The notes under the pieces were generated by a model. The model did no database searches and was not told the DNA's origin. It saw only the letters and a list, made by a program, of their open reading frames with translations. 64,000 bases of DNA from contig CANSEY010000010.1 in assembly GCA_947646015.1 (NCBI GenBank), forward strand, positions 41,946 to 105,945, given 5' to 3'. How positions within the stretch are numbered: the stretch's first letter is position 1; the number at the start of each line of letters is the position of its first letter. The position numbers were made by a program, and so were the translations under genes. This stretch comes from an uncultured Bacteroides sp. Lineage in GTDB: Bacteria > Bacteroidota > Bacteroidia > Bacteroidales > Bacteroidaceae. Shown piece by piece: positions 42,093 through 51,984 of this stretch.

Positions 42093-43219
42093 TGTACATT
42101 GATTTTATAGATGCATATATGTTTGTAAGTATCTCCGGGTAAGAGGGTTGTTGACGGGAATGCCGGTTGGTTAGGACTATCCGGATAGTGCTGGGTTTCC
42201 AATGCGAGGGAAGCCCGGTAGTTGTATTTCTTTTCGTGCTTTCCGGTCATTGTACCATCAAAGAAGTTACCGCCATAGAATTGTAGTCCGGGTTCGGTGG
42301 TCCATACTTCAAGATATCTTCCTGAGGCGGGTTCATAAACGGTTGCTGCCAGTTCGGGGGTGTTGGAGGTTTTGCGATTCAAGACCCAATTATGGTCGTA
42401 GCCGTGACCGAACTCCAGTTGCTCGAACGAATCATTTACTCGCTTTCCGATAGGTGTGGGGCGACGAAAATCCATCGGGGTCCCTTCTACATCCTGGAGA
42501 ATACCGGTGGGGATTAGGGTCTGATCGACAGGAGTAAACTTATCCGCATTGATCATGAGTATATGGTCATTGATATCCTTATTGCCTGCACCGTGCAGGT
42601 TGAAGAAGGAATGATGGGTGAGGTTGATGACCGTTTCTTTGTCTGTTTGAGCCTGGTGAGTGATAATAAATTCGTTTTTATCCGTAAGTTTGTAACTCAT
42701 GGATACTTGGAGATTTCCCGGATACCCCTCTTCACCATCTTTGGATAAATACGTGAGTTGTAAAGTCTGGCTGTCCGGCTGCTCAACATCCCATACTACC
42801 ATATCAAATCCTTTAAAGCCACCATGTAGACTGTTGGGAGTATCATTGATGGGTAACTGGTAAGTTTGTCCGTTCAGGGTAAACTTTCCTTTGTTGATCC
42901 GGTTGCCATACCGTCCGATAGTGGCTCCCAAAAATCTTTCACCTTTATAATGGAGATATTTGTCCACATGATCGTGTCCGAGGACGATGTCTTCAAAATG
43001 CCCTTTTTTATCCGGAGTCCAGAATTCAACGACTCGTCCTCCGAAATTGGTGATGGCAATTTCAATGCCGTTTTTGTTTCTCAGAAAGTAGAGATCGGTT
43101 TGCTTTCCGTCAATTGTTTGTTGAAAATCGGCTCTTTTCAATTGTGAATGTTGGGCATTTACGGTGTTTGTGTGTATCATGGTTGTGAGTATTAATAAAA
43201 TGATCAGTTTTGTTTTCAT
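42089..43219 (-). CDS. galM: Aldose 1-epimerase (mutarotase)
   Basis: The start is taken at 43219 (MKTKLIILLIL...) because it gives the better signal peptide; an ATG at 43228 is also possible. The protein of about 376 residues has GalM motifs GRYGNRINKGKF, NLTHHSFFNLHG (with the catalytic His region) and EPGLQFYGGNFFDG. It interconverts alpha and beta anomers of aldoses. The export signal places it in the periplasm, where it would act on the arabinose freed by the GH127 enzyme before uptake by the porter encoded 35 bp upstream. Confidence 0.92.
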   Translation of the reverse strand: MKTKLIILLILTTMIHTNTVNAQHSQLKRADFQQTIDGKQTDLYFLRNKNGIEIAITNFGGRVVEFWTPDKKGHFEDIVLGHDHVDKYLHYKGERFLGATIGRYGNRINKGKFTLNGQTYQLPINDTPNSLHGGFKGFDMVVWDVEQPDSQTLQLTYLSKDGEEGYPGNLQVSMSYKLTDKNEFIITHQAQTDKETVINLTHHSFFNLHGAGNKDINDHILMINADKFTPVDQTLIPTGILQDVEGTPMDFRRPTPIGKRVNDSFEQLEFGHGYDHNWVLNRKTSNTPELAATVYEPASGRYLEVWTTEPGLQFYGGNFFDGTMTGKHEKKYNYRASLALETQHYPDSPNQPAFPSTTLLPGDTYKHICIYKINVQ

Positions 43220-43254
43220 ACGATTCATATTTTTAGTTTATTATTCGTAAGTTG

Positions 43255-44574
43255 TTAATTGGTCAATTCCTTTTGTATCTGCTCCAGAGACTTGTTCTTT
43301 GTTTCGGGTAGCCTGAGAGCAAAGAAGAAGCTTAGGAACATCATAATGGCAAAGAAACTGAAAATGAAGGTACCTCCTGTACGGATGAAAACGGGAAACA
43401 TCCATGAAAGGAGGGCGGACCACACCCAATGTGTCATGCTGCCTAATACTTGCCCTTTGGAGCGCACATTGTTTGGGAAGACTTCGGAGATTAATACCCA
43501 AATGACGGCACCCAGTGAAATGGCAAAGAAAGCGATAAACCCCATCAGGCAGATAAGCATATAGTAACCTGAAAATGCGCCTTGGTAGAAACCTTTGGCT
43601 ACTAAGGCCAAAGAGAGGGTCATACCGATGGAACCGATATAGAGGAGTTTTTTTCGTCCTACCTGATCTATCAGGATCATTCCGATCATAGTGAAAGTAA
43701 GGTTGGTCAGTCCGATAACAATAGACTGCATCATGGCTGAGTCGGTAAATACACCTGACATCTCAAAAATCCTCGGAGCATAATAGAGAATGGCATTGAT
43801 ACCTGATAACTGGTTGAAAGTAGCTATAAGGAAAGCATAGAGGATCGGTTTCCGGTATTTATGCTGAAACAGTTTTTCGCCACTGGCTCCTATTGTTACC
43901 AGGGATTCTTTGATTTCATGAATTTCCTGTTCAATATCTGCATTGCTGACCTTCTTTATGACGTGTCGGGCTTCGGCTTCCCGATCTTGCTTTACCAGCC
44001 AACGAGGACTTTCAGGTACGGTGTATAATAGAAGAGCGAATGCGATGGCAGGAATGGCTTCAACTCCTAACATCCATTGCCAATCATGCGCAATGCCGTG
44101 AATCCAATAGTTGGAAAAGTAAGCCAGTACAATACCCAGTACAATATTAAACTGGAAGAATGCGACAAAACGGCCGCGCCAACGCGAGGGGGATATTTCG
44201 GCAATGTACATGGGACCGACTACGGATGAGGCTCCGACAGCTAAACCTCCGGCAAAACGGAAGAATAAAAAGGAATACCAATCGATGATGGCAGCACTGC
44301 CCACTGCAGAAACAAAGTAGAGAAAAGCAATAATTTTCAGTGCTTTCAGACGTCCGTGTTTTTCTACCGGTTTACTACAGACGAAAGCTCCGATGATTGT
44401 ACCGATCAAAGCGATAGCAATGGTGAAGCCATGGCTGAAGTCGGATAGATCATATACCACCTGGATGGATTTCTCGGCTCCGGATATCACTGCGGTATCG
44501 AATCCAAAAAGTAATCCTCCCAATGATGCCACGAAGGCAACGTAAAACATGAAATTCTTTGCTGTATTTTTCAT
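43255..44574 (-). CDS. Sugar:proton symporter (MFS sugar porter family)
   Basis: The 439-residue inner-membrane protein has 12 predicted helices. It carries the sugar-porter signatures GFDTAVISGA in helix 1, PESPRWLVKQ after helix 6, FNQLSGINAILYYAPRIFE in helix 7 and LPETKNKSLE at the end. Close types are the XylE/AraE pentose transporters, and the operon points to L-arabinose or another pentose. It is 12 bp downstream of the glycyl radical enzyme gene and 35 bp before galM, so it belongs to one operon. Confidence 0.92.
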   Translation of the reverse strand: MKNTAKNFMFYVAFVASLGGLLFGFDTAVISGAEKSIQVVYDLSDFSHGFTIAIALIGTIIGAFVCSKPVEKHGRLKALKIIAFLYFVSAVGSAAIIDWYSFLFFRFAGGLAVGASSVVGPMYIAEISPSRWRGRFVAFFQFNIVLGIVLAYFSNYWIHGIAHDWQWMLGVEAIPAIAFALLLYTVPESPRWLVKQDREAEARHVIKKVSNADIEQEIHEIKESLVTIGASGEKLFQHKYRKPILYAFLIATFNQLSGINAILYYAPRIFEMSGVFTDSAMMQSIVIGLTNLTFTMIGMILIDQVGRKKLLYIGSIGMTLSLALVAKGFYQGAFSGYYMLICLMGFIAFFAISLGAVIWVLISEVFPNNVRSKGQVLGSMTHWVWSALLSWMFPVFIRTGGTFIFSFFAIMMFLSFFFALRLPETKNKSLEQIQKELTN

Positions 44575-44586
44575 AATGCAGATGTA

Positions 44587-46656
44587 TTATAGACCGAATT
44601 CGATCCGATTGATAACGTGATTTTGGTAACATTCATCTAATTCCACAAAATATCCGCTCCATCCCCATACTCTGACAATCAAATTTTTGTGTTGTTCGGG
44701 ATGTTTCCGGGCATGTAGCAGTGTCTCTCGGCTGACTGTGTTTAGTTGTAGTTGATGGCCGCCTAAAACGATGTAGGTTTTCACGAGCATACCCAGCTTT
44801 TCAATGGTTTCGTCATTGCTGAATACGGATTGATCGAACTCCAGGGTGAGGGGACCACCGTTGACAACACGGTCCAGATGTTGTTTGGTAAAAGATTTTA
44901 TGACGGATATAGGACCTTTTTGTTTTAAAAACAGGCTGGGGGAGTAATTAGCAGGAATCATCTCGCCATCATTACGTCCGTCGGGGGTGGCACGTAATTG
45001 ATTGGAATGGAAAATGTAGTACATAGCGGTGCCGGTACCTGCCCGGTAAACCCCTCCGCGTTCATTTCGTTTATCGGCTAATGACCGATCAAAAGAGTCG
45101 AGAAGATCTTTGGCTATCAAGTCGGCATAGTCATCATCCTGTCCCATTTTGGGCGCTTCTTCTCTTAATTTTTTTTGTAACTCTTCGTAGCCTTTGAAGT
45201 TGCTTCTTATGGCAGTAAGCAGGGTTGTATAATCCAGGCTTTGCTCTTCGAAATAGTATTTTTTCAAGGCAGCAAGGGTATCGGTAGCGGTTGCAATGCC
45301 TGTTCCGTGGATTCCGTAGTTGTTGTAGTAGGAACCTTCCGAAATATCTTTGGCTCTTTCGATGGTGCCGTCCATCAGTAAAGACATCATTGGAGAAGGG
45401 ATGATGTAGAGATTGCGGTGTTTCTCGCAGATCGCATTGACCTCCTTTTGTATTTCCTGCTCCACCAATGTATAAAAGGATGAATAGTCCGAACAGGTAT
45501 TTAGTTTTTCAAGGCATCGGTCTACACATTCGATTAAAGAAACGGCATCAATGTTAGGTATATCCATGGCTCGGTTAGGGATGATAAATTCCCAGCAGGC
45601 AGCCACTACGTAATTGTATGCGTCTTCTTTGGAATAGCCTTTCCGTATAAGTCCCGGAATGATGATATCATCATTGCTGTATTGGGGGAAACCCAGCCCT
45701 ATTTTGGTCAGACGAGAACCTAAAGTGAATATTTCGTCAGGGGTCTTTGGGTCTACACGAATGTTGATTTTAGGATCAATTAGTTTTAATTCGTAACTTG
45801 CCTGCAGGCACATTCGGGACAGGTCGTTGAATAAGTATTTGCCCTCCGGATCGCGTCCTCCCAAAACCAGGCTCTGCCCATTGTCACCCTGTTGCATACC
45901 CGGATACAGGTCGCTGTCCTTATTGCATACAAGGAAAAATTCTTCAAGCAGATCGAATGCTTCTTCTTTGGTGAGTGTTCCATTTTCCAGGTCCCTCTGA
46001 TAGAAAGGATACATATATTGATCGAAGCGGCCGAGGGTATTGTGATAGTTGCCTGCTTCCCAAATAGAGAAATGGAGAATTCTCAAAAGCTGTAGAGCTT
46101 GTCTGAAGTTTTGAGCGCCTTCGGTCTTTATGGTATGTAAAGTGTGCGCAATTTCTGTCTCGTTATTGAGCAATGCATATTGTTCATACTTCTCAATTAG
46201 TTTCTGTAGGGATATGATGCATTGGTACATGCTATTGAGGAATACTCTCTCTTTTTCATTTAAGGAGGGATTTTCCTGACGCTTTCGGATCTCCTGTTTT
46301 CTCGCTTCCAGTCCGTGTTGAATGGTATAAGCGTAATTGGGGGAGATATTACATACCGTACCTTTTTCGTGGACGTAATATTTGTTTTTTATTTCGTTCC
46401 ATTCTTCAGGGGTGTATATATCCGGTACTTGCGTAAGGGTACGGGTAAAAACGATCTTTTCACCCGGAAGTATAACCGGGAGTTCAGCGTTCATCAAAGC
46501 AGCAAAACAGGCTGTAGCACGTTCTACAGGAGATAAACCTTGTTGGGCATAAATTGTGTTCAATTTGTCCAGCCCGATACTTGACGGTGTTCTCCTTTGT
46601 GAATGGTGTCGTTTATCTAAAATATACGTTTTTAGATAGTTAATTCTTTCGTTCAT
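44587..46656 (-). CDS. Glycyl radical enzyme of unknown substrate
   Basis: The 689-residue protein is a pyruvate formate-lyase family member. The radical glycine is G665 in VRVWGWSGYFVEL, a variant of the RVxGY motif. The thiyl cysteine is C354 in VVAACWEF, followed two residues later by E356. That C-x-E arrangement is typical of dehydratase/lyase types such as glycerol dehydratase, choline lyase and hydroxyproline dehydratase, not of PFL (Cys-Cys). It is about 100 residues shorter than those enzymes. The activase gene overlaps by 4 bp upstream and a sugar porter follows, so the substrate is probably a sugar-derived or glycan-derived small molecule in an anaerobic cytosol. I cannot name it. 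Confidence 0.88.
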   Translation of the reverse strand: MNERINYLKTYILDKRHHSQRRTPSSIGLDKLNTIYAQQGLSPVERATACFAALMNAELPVILPGEKIVFTRTLTQVPDIYTPEEWNEIKNKYYVHEKGTVCNISPNYAYTIQHGLEARKQEIRKRQENPSLNEKERVFLNSMYQCIISLQKLIEKYEQYALLNNETEIAHTLHTIKTEGAQNFRQALQLLRILHFSIWEAGNYHNTLGRFDQYMYPFYQRDLENGTLTKEEAFDLLEEFFLVCNKDSDLYPGMQQGDNGQSLVLGGRDPEGKYLFNDLSRMCLQASYELKLIDPKINIRVDPKTPDEIFTLGSRLTKIGLGFPQYSNDDIIIPGLIRKGYSKEDAYNYVVAACWEFIIPNRAMDIPNIDAVSLIECVDRCLEKLNTCSDYSSFYTLVEQEIQKEVNAICEKHRNLYIIPSPMMSLLMDGTIERAKDISEGSYYNNYGIHGTGIATATDTLAALKKYYFEEQSLDYTTLLTAIRSNFKGYEELQKKLREEAPKMGQDDDYADLIAKDLLDSFDRSLADKRNERGGVYRAGTGTAMYYIFHSNQLRATPDGRNDGEMIPANYSPSLFLKQKGPISVIKSFTKQHLDRVVNGGPLTLEFDQSVFSNDETIEKLGMLVKTYIVLGGHQLQLNTVSRETLLHARKHPEQHKNLIVRVWGWSGYFVELDECYQNHVINRIEFGL

Positions 46657-47405
46657 ACAATTAGATTTTTGATATTATTTTCTTCAAATACATTATAGAT
46701 TTGTGGCGCCTTTCCGGTATCGAACGGAGGATGATACGTTTCTCCGATCATTGCGTATTTGGCACCTGCTGTACGGTGATATCTAAGGATTTCGACACGT
46801 ATCAGGTTCCTGGCATCTTTGATTTTTTCAAGAATGGCACTCATGTTTTCCCGGGTATCATTAACACCCGGGATTAAAGGTATCCGAATGATAAAATCTC
46901 GTCCGGAATTACAGAGTAAAGCAAGATTTTCCAGTATAATCGCATTATCCACTCCTGTATATTTCCGGTGCATTTCCGGGTCCGTATGTTTGATGTCGAA
47001 TAAAATAAGATCAGCTAAAGAAGTAACCTCATTGAAAATGTGAGTGTTTGCGTATCCGCTTGTTTCGATAGCCGTATGTATGTCCGGAAGTTGTCGGAGC
47101 AGTTCGATAACAAAATCCGGTTGAAATAAGGGTTCTCCGCCGGTTAGTGTAACTCCTCCCCGGTTGAGCGTATAAATGGACCGGTTCTTTTCGATCATGG
47201 TAACCAATTCTTCCACAGCTATCTGATATCCACAAATACTTTTGACTCCTTTTTTAATCATGTATTGTGGCTGTGGCGATATACCTTCGGGATTATGGCA
47301 CCATGCACAGCGTAGAGGACATCCCTTGAGAAATATCGTTGTTCGGATTCCCGGTCCGTCATGGATGGCAAATTCCTCGACACTGAATATTGTTCCTGTT
47401 TTCAT
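46653..47405 (-). CDS. Glycyl radical enzyme activating protein (radical SAM)
   Basis: The start at 47405 (MKTGTIFSVEEF) is preferred to 47438. The 250-residue enzyme has GPGIRTTIFLKGCPLRCAWC with C29, C33 and C36, and TGGEPLFQ for SAM. It generates the glycyl radical on its partner by hydrogen abstraction. It lacks the 4Fe-4S ferredoxin insert that many dehydratase activases carry after the first motif, so it is of the compact PflA type. First gene of the operon; its stop overlaps the ATG of the glycyl radical enzyme gene. Confidence 0.92.
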   Translation of the reverse strand: MKTGTIFSVEEFAIHDGPGIRTTIFLKGCPLRCAWCHNPEGISPQPQYMIKKGVKSICGYQIAVEELVTMIEKNRSIYTLNRGGVTLTGGEPLFQPDFVIELLRQLPDIHTAIETSGYANTHIFNEVTSLADLILFDIKHTDPEMHRKYTGVDNAIILENLALLCNSGRDFIIRIPLIPGVNDTRENMSAILEKIKDARNLIRVEILRYHRTAGAKYAMIGETYHPPFDTGKAPQIYNVFEENNIKNLIV

Positions 47406-47425
47406 TGTGTTTGGATTAACAATGG

Positions 47426-47492
47426 CAAATATATACATAATATTTTAAACAGGTACGAACTGGTATGTATGTTGTTGAGCATATATTCATAT
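47426..47492 (-). promoter_or_regulatory. Promoter and putative regulator site of the activase operon
   Basis: On minus, TATATTTG (47433 to 47426) is a TAnnTTTG -7 element 20 bp before the start codon. ATATGAATAT (47492 to 47483) starts 59 bp upstream of it. The identical 10-mer occurs at the same 59-bp distance from the -7 element of susC, suggesting a shared regulator site. Confidence 0.55.
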
Positions 47493-47517
47493 AATATTAA
47501 GAATATTAATAGCTCAA

Positions 47518-47535
47518 ATTACCTTTATAGGTAAT
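47518..47535. repeat. Short inverted repeat upstream of the activase operon
   Basis: ATTACC, 6-bp spacer, GGTAAT. It lies between the activase operon and the sensor gene end. Possible operator, but short and AT-rich enough to arise by chance. Confidence 0.3.
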
Positions 47536-47636
47536 GTTTATGGGAGTAAAGACGATTATTCGACATTTACAAATAATGGATGTCTCAGATCACTGTTAAG
47601 GCGTAATGGACCGAATAAAATGGCAAAACGGTCTGT

Positions 47637-50600
47637 CTATTGGCTTTTACCGTTTTTAAATTCATTAGGTGTCACTCCACAAAAACGCTTGAATGTCTTA
47701 CTGAAATAGCTGGGATTATTGAATCCGAGTTGCCATGAGATTTCAGCAATAGTCAGATTAGTCTTTATAATCTTTACTTTAGCAACATCGATCTTGATTT
47801 TATTGATAAACTCGGTTGCACTCAGGTTTAATAGTTTTTTCAGTTTATTGTATAGTTGAGTTCGACTGATATTCATGTGAGTGGTCAGTTGATCGACACT
47901 CAATTCCGGGTCCTCAATGTGTTCGATGACGAATTGTGTCAATGATTTGATAAATTCCTCGTCTTTGTTGTTGAGTTCTTCATTGAGTTGGAATATTTTC
48001 ATGTCGTGATAATGTTCGCGGATATTATTTTTGGCTTTAAGCAAGTTGGTAATTCTAAGATTCAATTCATCGAAAGTGAATGGTTTTTCGATATAGGCGT
48101 CGGCTCCTGCAGATAAACCTTGCAATTCGTTTTCTTTCGAAGGCTGTGAAGTGATGAGAATGACCGGGATATGGGAGTATTCACGAGAAGTTTTAATATA
48201 TTTACTCAATTCATATCCGTCCATATAAGGCATCATAATGTCACTGATGATAATGTCGATGATATGTGTTTTTAGCAACTCTACAGCTTCCTGTCCGTTA
48301 TAAGCCGTTTTCACCTTATATAAACGGAGTAGCTTACTTTTTAAAATGTTATTGATATCCGGATTATCTTCCACCAAAAGTACAGTCATCTTTTTCTCGG
48401 CATTTGCAGCATTCATATCCTCTTTTAGTCCGGAGTTATTGAGCAGGTATACAGTATCTGCCACTACGTCGGGTGAGTTAACGATATCCAAAGTTTCGTC
48501 CGGTGCAATCATATCCTTAGAGTCTTCGACCAAAGGTAATTTTACTTTAAAGGTCGTACCGCTGTTTTGATGACTTTCTATCTCAACTGTTCCTGAAAGC
48601 AGCTGAACTAGACCATTCACCAAAGCCAGTCCAATACCCGTATTGGAATACTTTTGATCGGATGAATCGGTTTTGTGAAAAGGCTGCATGACAGCTTCCC
48701 GCTGTTCCGGATGAATATATGAACTGCTGTTATGACAGGAGAGAATCAATTGTCCGGAAGCTTTGTCTACATCAATCCTGAAGTTTATTTCACTTTGAGG
48801 ATCAGAATGTTTGAAAGCATTGCTGAGCAGATTACTGATGATTTTCTCTATCTTGTCTCTATCGAATACCGTATAATAAGAGTCGGCTGAAGTTGCATAT
48901 TGAAAAACAATCTGCTTTTGTCTGAAGACGGGAATAAACAGTTCGAAGATGCTGCGTCCATAAGTCATAATATCTCCTTTGACATATTCGATGCGTGCAT
49001 GGTCGGTTTCTACAGAACGAAATTCCAAAAGTTGATTAATCAGGAATTGAAGCCGTTGGATATTCCGATTGATGATTTTCATTTCTTCACCGGTAATTGT
49101 ATTGTTTCGTCCGATTGATATATCTTCGAATACAGCCATAAGGATAGATAAAGGAGTCTTAAACTCATGGGTGATATAAGTGAAAAAATTCAGCTTGTGT
49201 TTATTCAGTTCGCGCAGGTTGTTTTTTTCCATTCTTTCGATGCGGATATCCATTTTGTCTCGCATACGCACTTGGTAGAAGCGGACAATTATAAAACTGA
49301 TAAGAAGTCCGATAAGAGAATAAATAGTGATCATGAAACCACTCAGCAAAAAGTGAGGACGAATGTTAATGGTTATTTTCCGACGGTCGAATACAACTCC
49401 GTTTTTTCCTATGACCCGTACGTGAAATTGGTAGGTGCCCGGATCAAGGTTGGTATATGTGACTGATTGTGGGATTTGTTGTGTTGCATTCCATTCGGTC
49501 TCCATACCTTCCAGATAGTATTCACAGGAAAGTTGTGATTGGCAATTTTCATTATAGTTGATCACCAGAAAATCAAAAGTCAGGGTATTCATGCCGTGAG
49601 GTAAGCGAATGGCAGATGTGCTGTCGATATTATTCTGTAGAATGCCGTCCGGTGATGGTTGTACGTGTTTATTGAAAATCCTGAAATCCGAAAAAGTCAG
49701 ATGAATATCGTTTGTAGGACTGTTATGGTTCAGTCCTTCCGGTCGGAAGAAGCATACCCCATTGATACTGCCAAAGAAAAGGGTACCGTCAGGATCTTTA
49801 TAGCCCGGACAGGCATTGAACTGGTTGGAAACCAGATTATCGGATACTTTATAATGGGCAAAACTACGACTTTCCGGATTGAAAGAGAAGATACCGTTAT
49901 CCGTACTCATCCATAAATAGCCAAAGCTATCTTCCTGTATGGAATAAATATCTCTTTGCCGGAGTTCATTCTCCTTTCCGAATGCCTGTATACTGTCTGC
50001 ACGTGCATTGTATTTCATCAATCCTCCGTTGCTGGTACCGAACCAGACCTCTCCTTTGGAGTCAACAAAACTACAATAAATATTATCGCTGGTCATTGTT
50101 TTACAGCCTGTCACTCCTTTTTGATATCGATGGATACTATGGGTCGGAATATGATACCGAAAAATACCGTTGAAATGTGTGGAAAACCAGATATTTCCTT
50201 TGAGATCACGTGTGATGTCGTCAATACGTATAAGTCGGAATACATCCGGAAGGAAGGGAGTGAATGAATCGGTCCGGAAATGATAGATATTGACACCTTG
50301 GCTGGTTCCTATAAACATAGTATCAGGATTATGAACATAAAGTTTATAGATTGAATTATTGGATAGTCCCGCGTGTCCCCCTGCTATGTTTTTATATGAA
50401 CGAATATAGCCTTTTGCTAAATCGACTTTTTGCAACCCATCGATAAAGTTGCCAATCCAGATATTACCGGAGTGATCTTCGGCTAATGCATGGACATTAT
50501 CTCCGTTTAATGACGGGTGTGTCGATTTGTTTAAATACCTGATGTGACCATCCGGGTAAAGAATAGAAATTCCATGATCTTCGGATGCAAACCACAAAGC

Positions 50601-51665
50601 TCCGTTTTTATCTTTAATGATGTTGCTGATTGCTTTTCCTTTCAGGTATTGTTTCCCATTATCTGCTATCAGGTAGTGGAAATTATTTTCGGTCAGGCTG
50701 GTGTAACTGACCCCTCCGAAGAAAGTGCCGATCCACATAATGTCACCCCGGCTTTTATAAATAGTATAGATCGCATTATCGGTCAGTCCGGATTGGACAT
50801 CTTTTGCATGCTGCCGATATTGTATGTAGCTGTTATCTGTATAGTCATAGATGAAAAGTCCGTTTTCGGTTCCGATCCATAAATTTCCACGCATATCTTC
50901 TTGGATGCAGCGAATATAACGCATATCCTTTCTGTCTTGTGAAGCGAACTCCACGGATACGAATTGATTATAGTTTTTGTTGTATCGGTACAGTCCGTTT
51001 TTGGTCGTCCCCAGCCATAGAGTCCCCTGCGAATCTTTATAAATAGAAGTAAACTCGACAGGATAATCCGGAGAAACCTCAGTAGCTGTGATTTTTCTGG
51101 TCATTTGTCCGTTTGGGCGGAAACAATAAATCGTATTTGGACTCACTGCCCATACATTTCCATTCATATCCAGCGTTACTTTTACAATCAATCCCTTATG
51201 GAGTAGTGGCATACTTTGCTCTGTCTTACTATATGCATATAGCCCGGAATCGGACGCAATGAAAACTGAACGTCCGTCGTAGGCCATGTCCAATACATAT
51301 AGTGGGGCCTTGGTTTGCGGAACAATAGTGGTGAACTTCTCTCTCATCATATCATACAAGCACAGTCCTTCATTGGTACCCATCAATAGAGTATCCTGAC
51401 CGAGGAGTAGCAGTTTCTCGATGCAGTTTGAAGAGAGTCCGTCATCTGACTTATAATATTGTTTGATGTTGTATCCATCATACCTGTTCAGTCCTTTGAG
51501 GGTTGCAATCCAAATATATCCTTTTGAATCCTGCAGAATATCCCGTACGGCACTATAGGTAAGTCCGTGTTGACTACCCAGGGAGTGGAACATAAGTTCA
51601 TTCTGTTGTGCATATAGGATAACAGAAGAAAAAAATAAAATCAGGGTAAAAGTGCTCTTCTTCAT
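47637..51665 (-). CDS. Hybrid two-component system sensor/regulator (HTCS)
   Basis: The start at 51665 (MKKSTFTLILFF) gives a signal peptide; the TTG at 51689 is not needed. The 1342-residue protein has, in order, an N-terminal periplasmic double propeller of Reg_prop repeats (about 30-690), a Y_Y_Y domain, and one membrane helix (FMITIYSLIGLLISFIIV). A histidine kinase (THEFKTPLSIL, then an ATPase with NLLSNAFKHS and GIGLAL), a receiver domain (LLVEDNPD, phospho-Asp in ISDIMMPYMDGYEL) and a C-terminal AraC-type helix-turn-helix ending in SYFSKTFKRFCGVTPNEF follow. Such HTCS proteins sense a breakdown oligosaccharide in the periplasm and activate their PUL. It lies between the two operons it probably controls. 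Confidence 0.95.
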   Translation of the reverse strand: MKKSTFTLILFFSSVILYAQQNELMFHSLGSQHGLTYSAVRDILQDSKGYIWIATLKGLNRYDGYNIKQYYKSDDGLSSNCIEKLLLLGQDTLLMGTNEGLCLYDMMREKFTTIVPQTKAPLYVLDMAYDGRSVFIASDSGLYAYSKTEQSMPLLHKGLIVKVTLDMNGNVWAVSPNTIYCFRPNGQMTRKITATEVSPDYPVEFTSIYKDSQGTLWLGTTKNGLYRYNKNYNQFVSVEFASQDRKDMRYIRCIQEDMRGNLWIGTENGLFIYDYTDNSYIQYRQHAKDVQSGLTDNAIYTIYKSRGDIMWIGTFFGGVSYTSLTENNFHYLIADNGKQYLKGKAISNIIKDKNGALWFASEDHGISILYPDGHIRYLNKSTHPSLNGDNVHALAEDHSGNIWIGNFIDGLQKVDLAKGYIRSYKNIAGGHAGLSNNSIYKLYVHNPDTMFIGTSQGVNIYHFRTDSFTPFLPDVFRLIRIDDITRDLKGNIWFSTHFNGIFRYHIPTHSIHRYQKGVTGCKTMTSDNIYCSFVDSKGEVWFGTSNGGLMKYNARADSIQAFGKENELRQRDIYSIQEDSFGYLWMSTDNGIFSFNPESRSFAHYKVSDNLVSNQFNACPGYKDPDGTLFFGSINGVCFFRPEGLNHNSPTNDIHLTFSDFRIFNKHVQPSPDGILQNNIDSTSAIRLPHGMNTLTFDFLVINYNENCQSQLSCEYYLEGMETEWNATQQIPQSVTYTNLDPGTYQFHVRVIGKNGVVFDRRKITINIRPHFLLSGFMITIYSLIGLLISFIIVRFYQVRMRDKMDIRIERMEKNNLRELNKHKLNFFTYITHEFKTPLSILMAVFEDISIGRNNTITGEEMKIINRNIQRLQFLINQLLEFRSVETDHARIEYVKGDIMTYGRSIFELFIPVFRQKQIVFQYATSADSYYTVFDRDKIEKIISNLLSNAFKHSDPQSEINFRIDVDKASGQLILSCHNSSSYIHPEQREAVMQPFHKTDSSDQKYSNTGIGLALVNGLVQLLSGTVEIESHQNSGTTFKVKLPLVEDSKDMIAPDETLDIVNSPDVVADTVYLLNNSGLKEDMNAANAEKKMTVLLVEDNPDINNILKSKLLRLYKVKTAYNGQEAVELLKTHIIDIIISDIMMPYMDGYELSKYIKTSREYSHIPVILITSQPSKENELQGLSAGADAYIEKPFTFDELNLRITNLLKAKNNIREHYHDMKIFQLNEELNNKDEEFIKSLTQFVIEHIEDPELSVDQLTTHMNISRTQLYNKLKKLLNLSATEFINKIKIDVAKVKIIKTNLTIAEISWQLGFNNPSYFSKTFKRFCGVTPNEFKNGKSQ

Positions 51666-51984
51666 TCGTCTCTTAATTACGTACAACACAAAAGTCTGAA
51701 ATAAAAACGAATCAAAAAGATACTTATGGTCACAAACTGATATTTATATTCACTATAGAAATATTTAATGTAAATATGAATATGCGTATCAGTGAATAAT
51801 CTATTGTTTTACGGTTCGGTTCTCTTTTCGCTTACTTTTGCTGAAACAACAAACAGTAAAATATGCATGAAACAACAACTCAGTATGGAACCACACAAAA
51901 TGGACTCGTCCTGATCCGACTTCGGGACTTAACAAACAAACTAAAAATGTATGAATCCTTTTTAATGACTAAATTACTAATATT
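51666..51984. other. Divergent control region between HTCS and susC
   Basis: This gap holds the susC promoter and putative regulator motif (51774-51840) and a susC leader of about 138 nt. The leader includes a possible short GTCC/GGGAC hairpin around 51913-51928. I see no small gene and no clear promoter for the HTCS gene. Confidence 0.6.
51774..51840 (+). promoter_or_regulatory. susC promoter and putative HTCS site
   Basis: ATATGAATAT (51774-51783) starts 59 bp before TACTTTTG (51833-51840), a TAnnTTTG -7 element. Both motif and distance repeat upstream of the activase operon. No strong -33 is present, as expected for an activator-dependent promoter. Confidence 0.55.
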
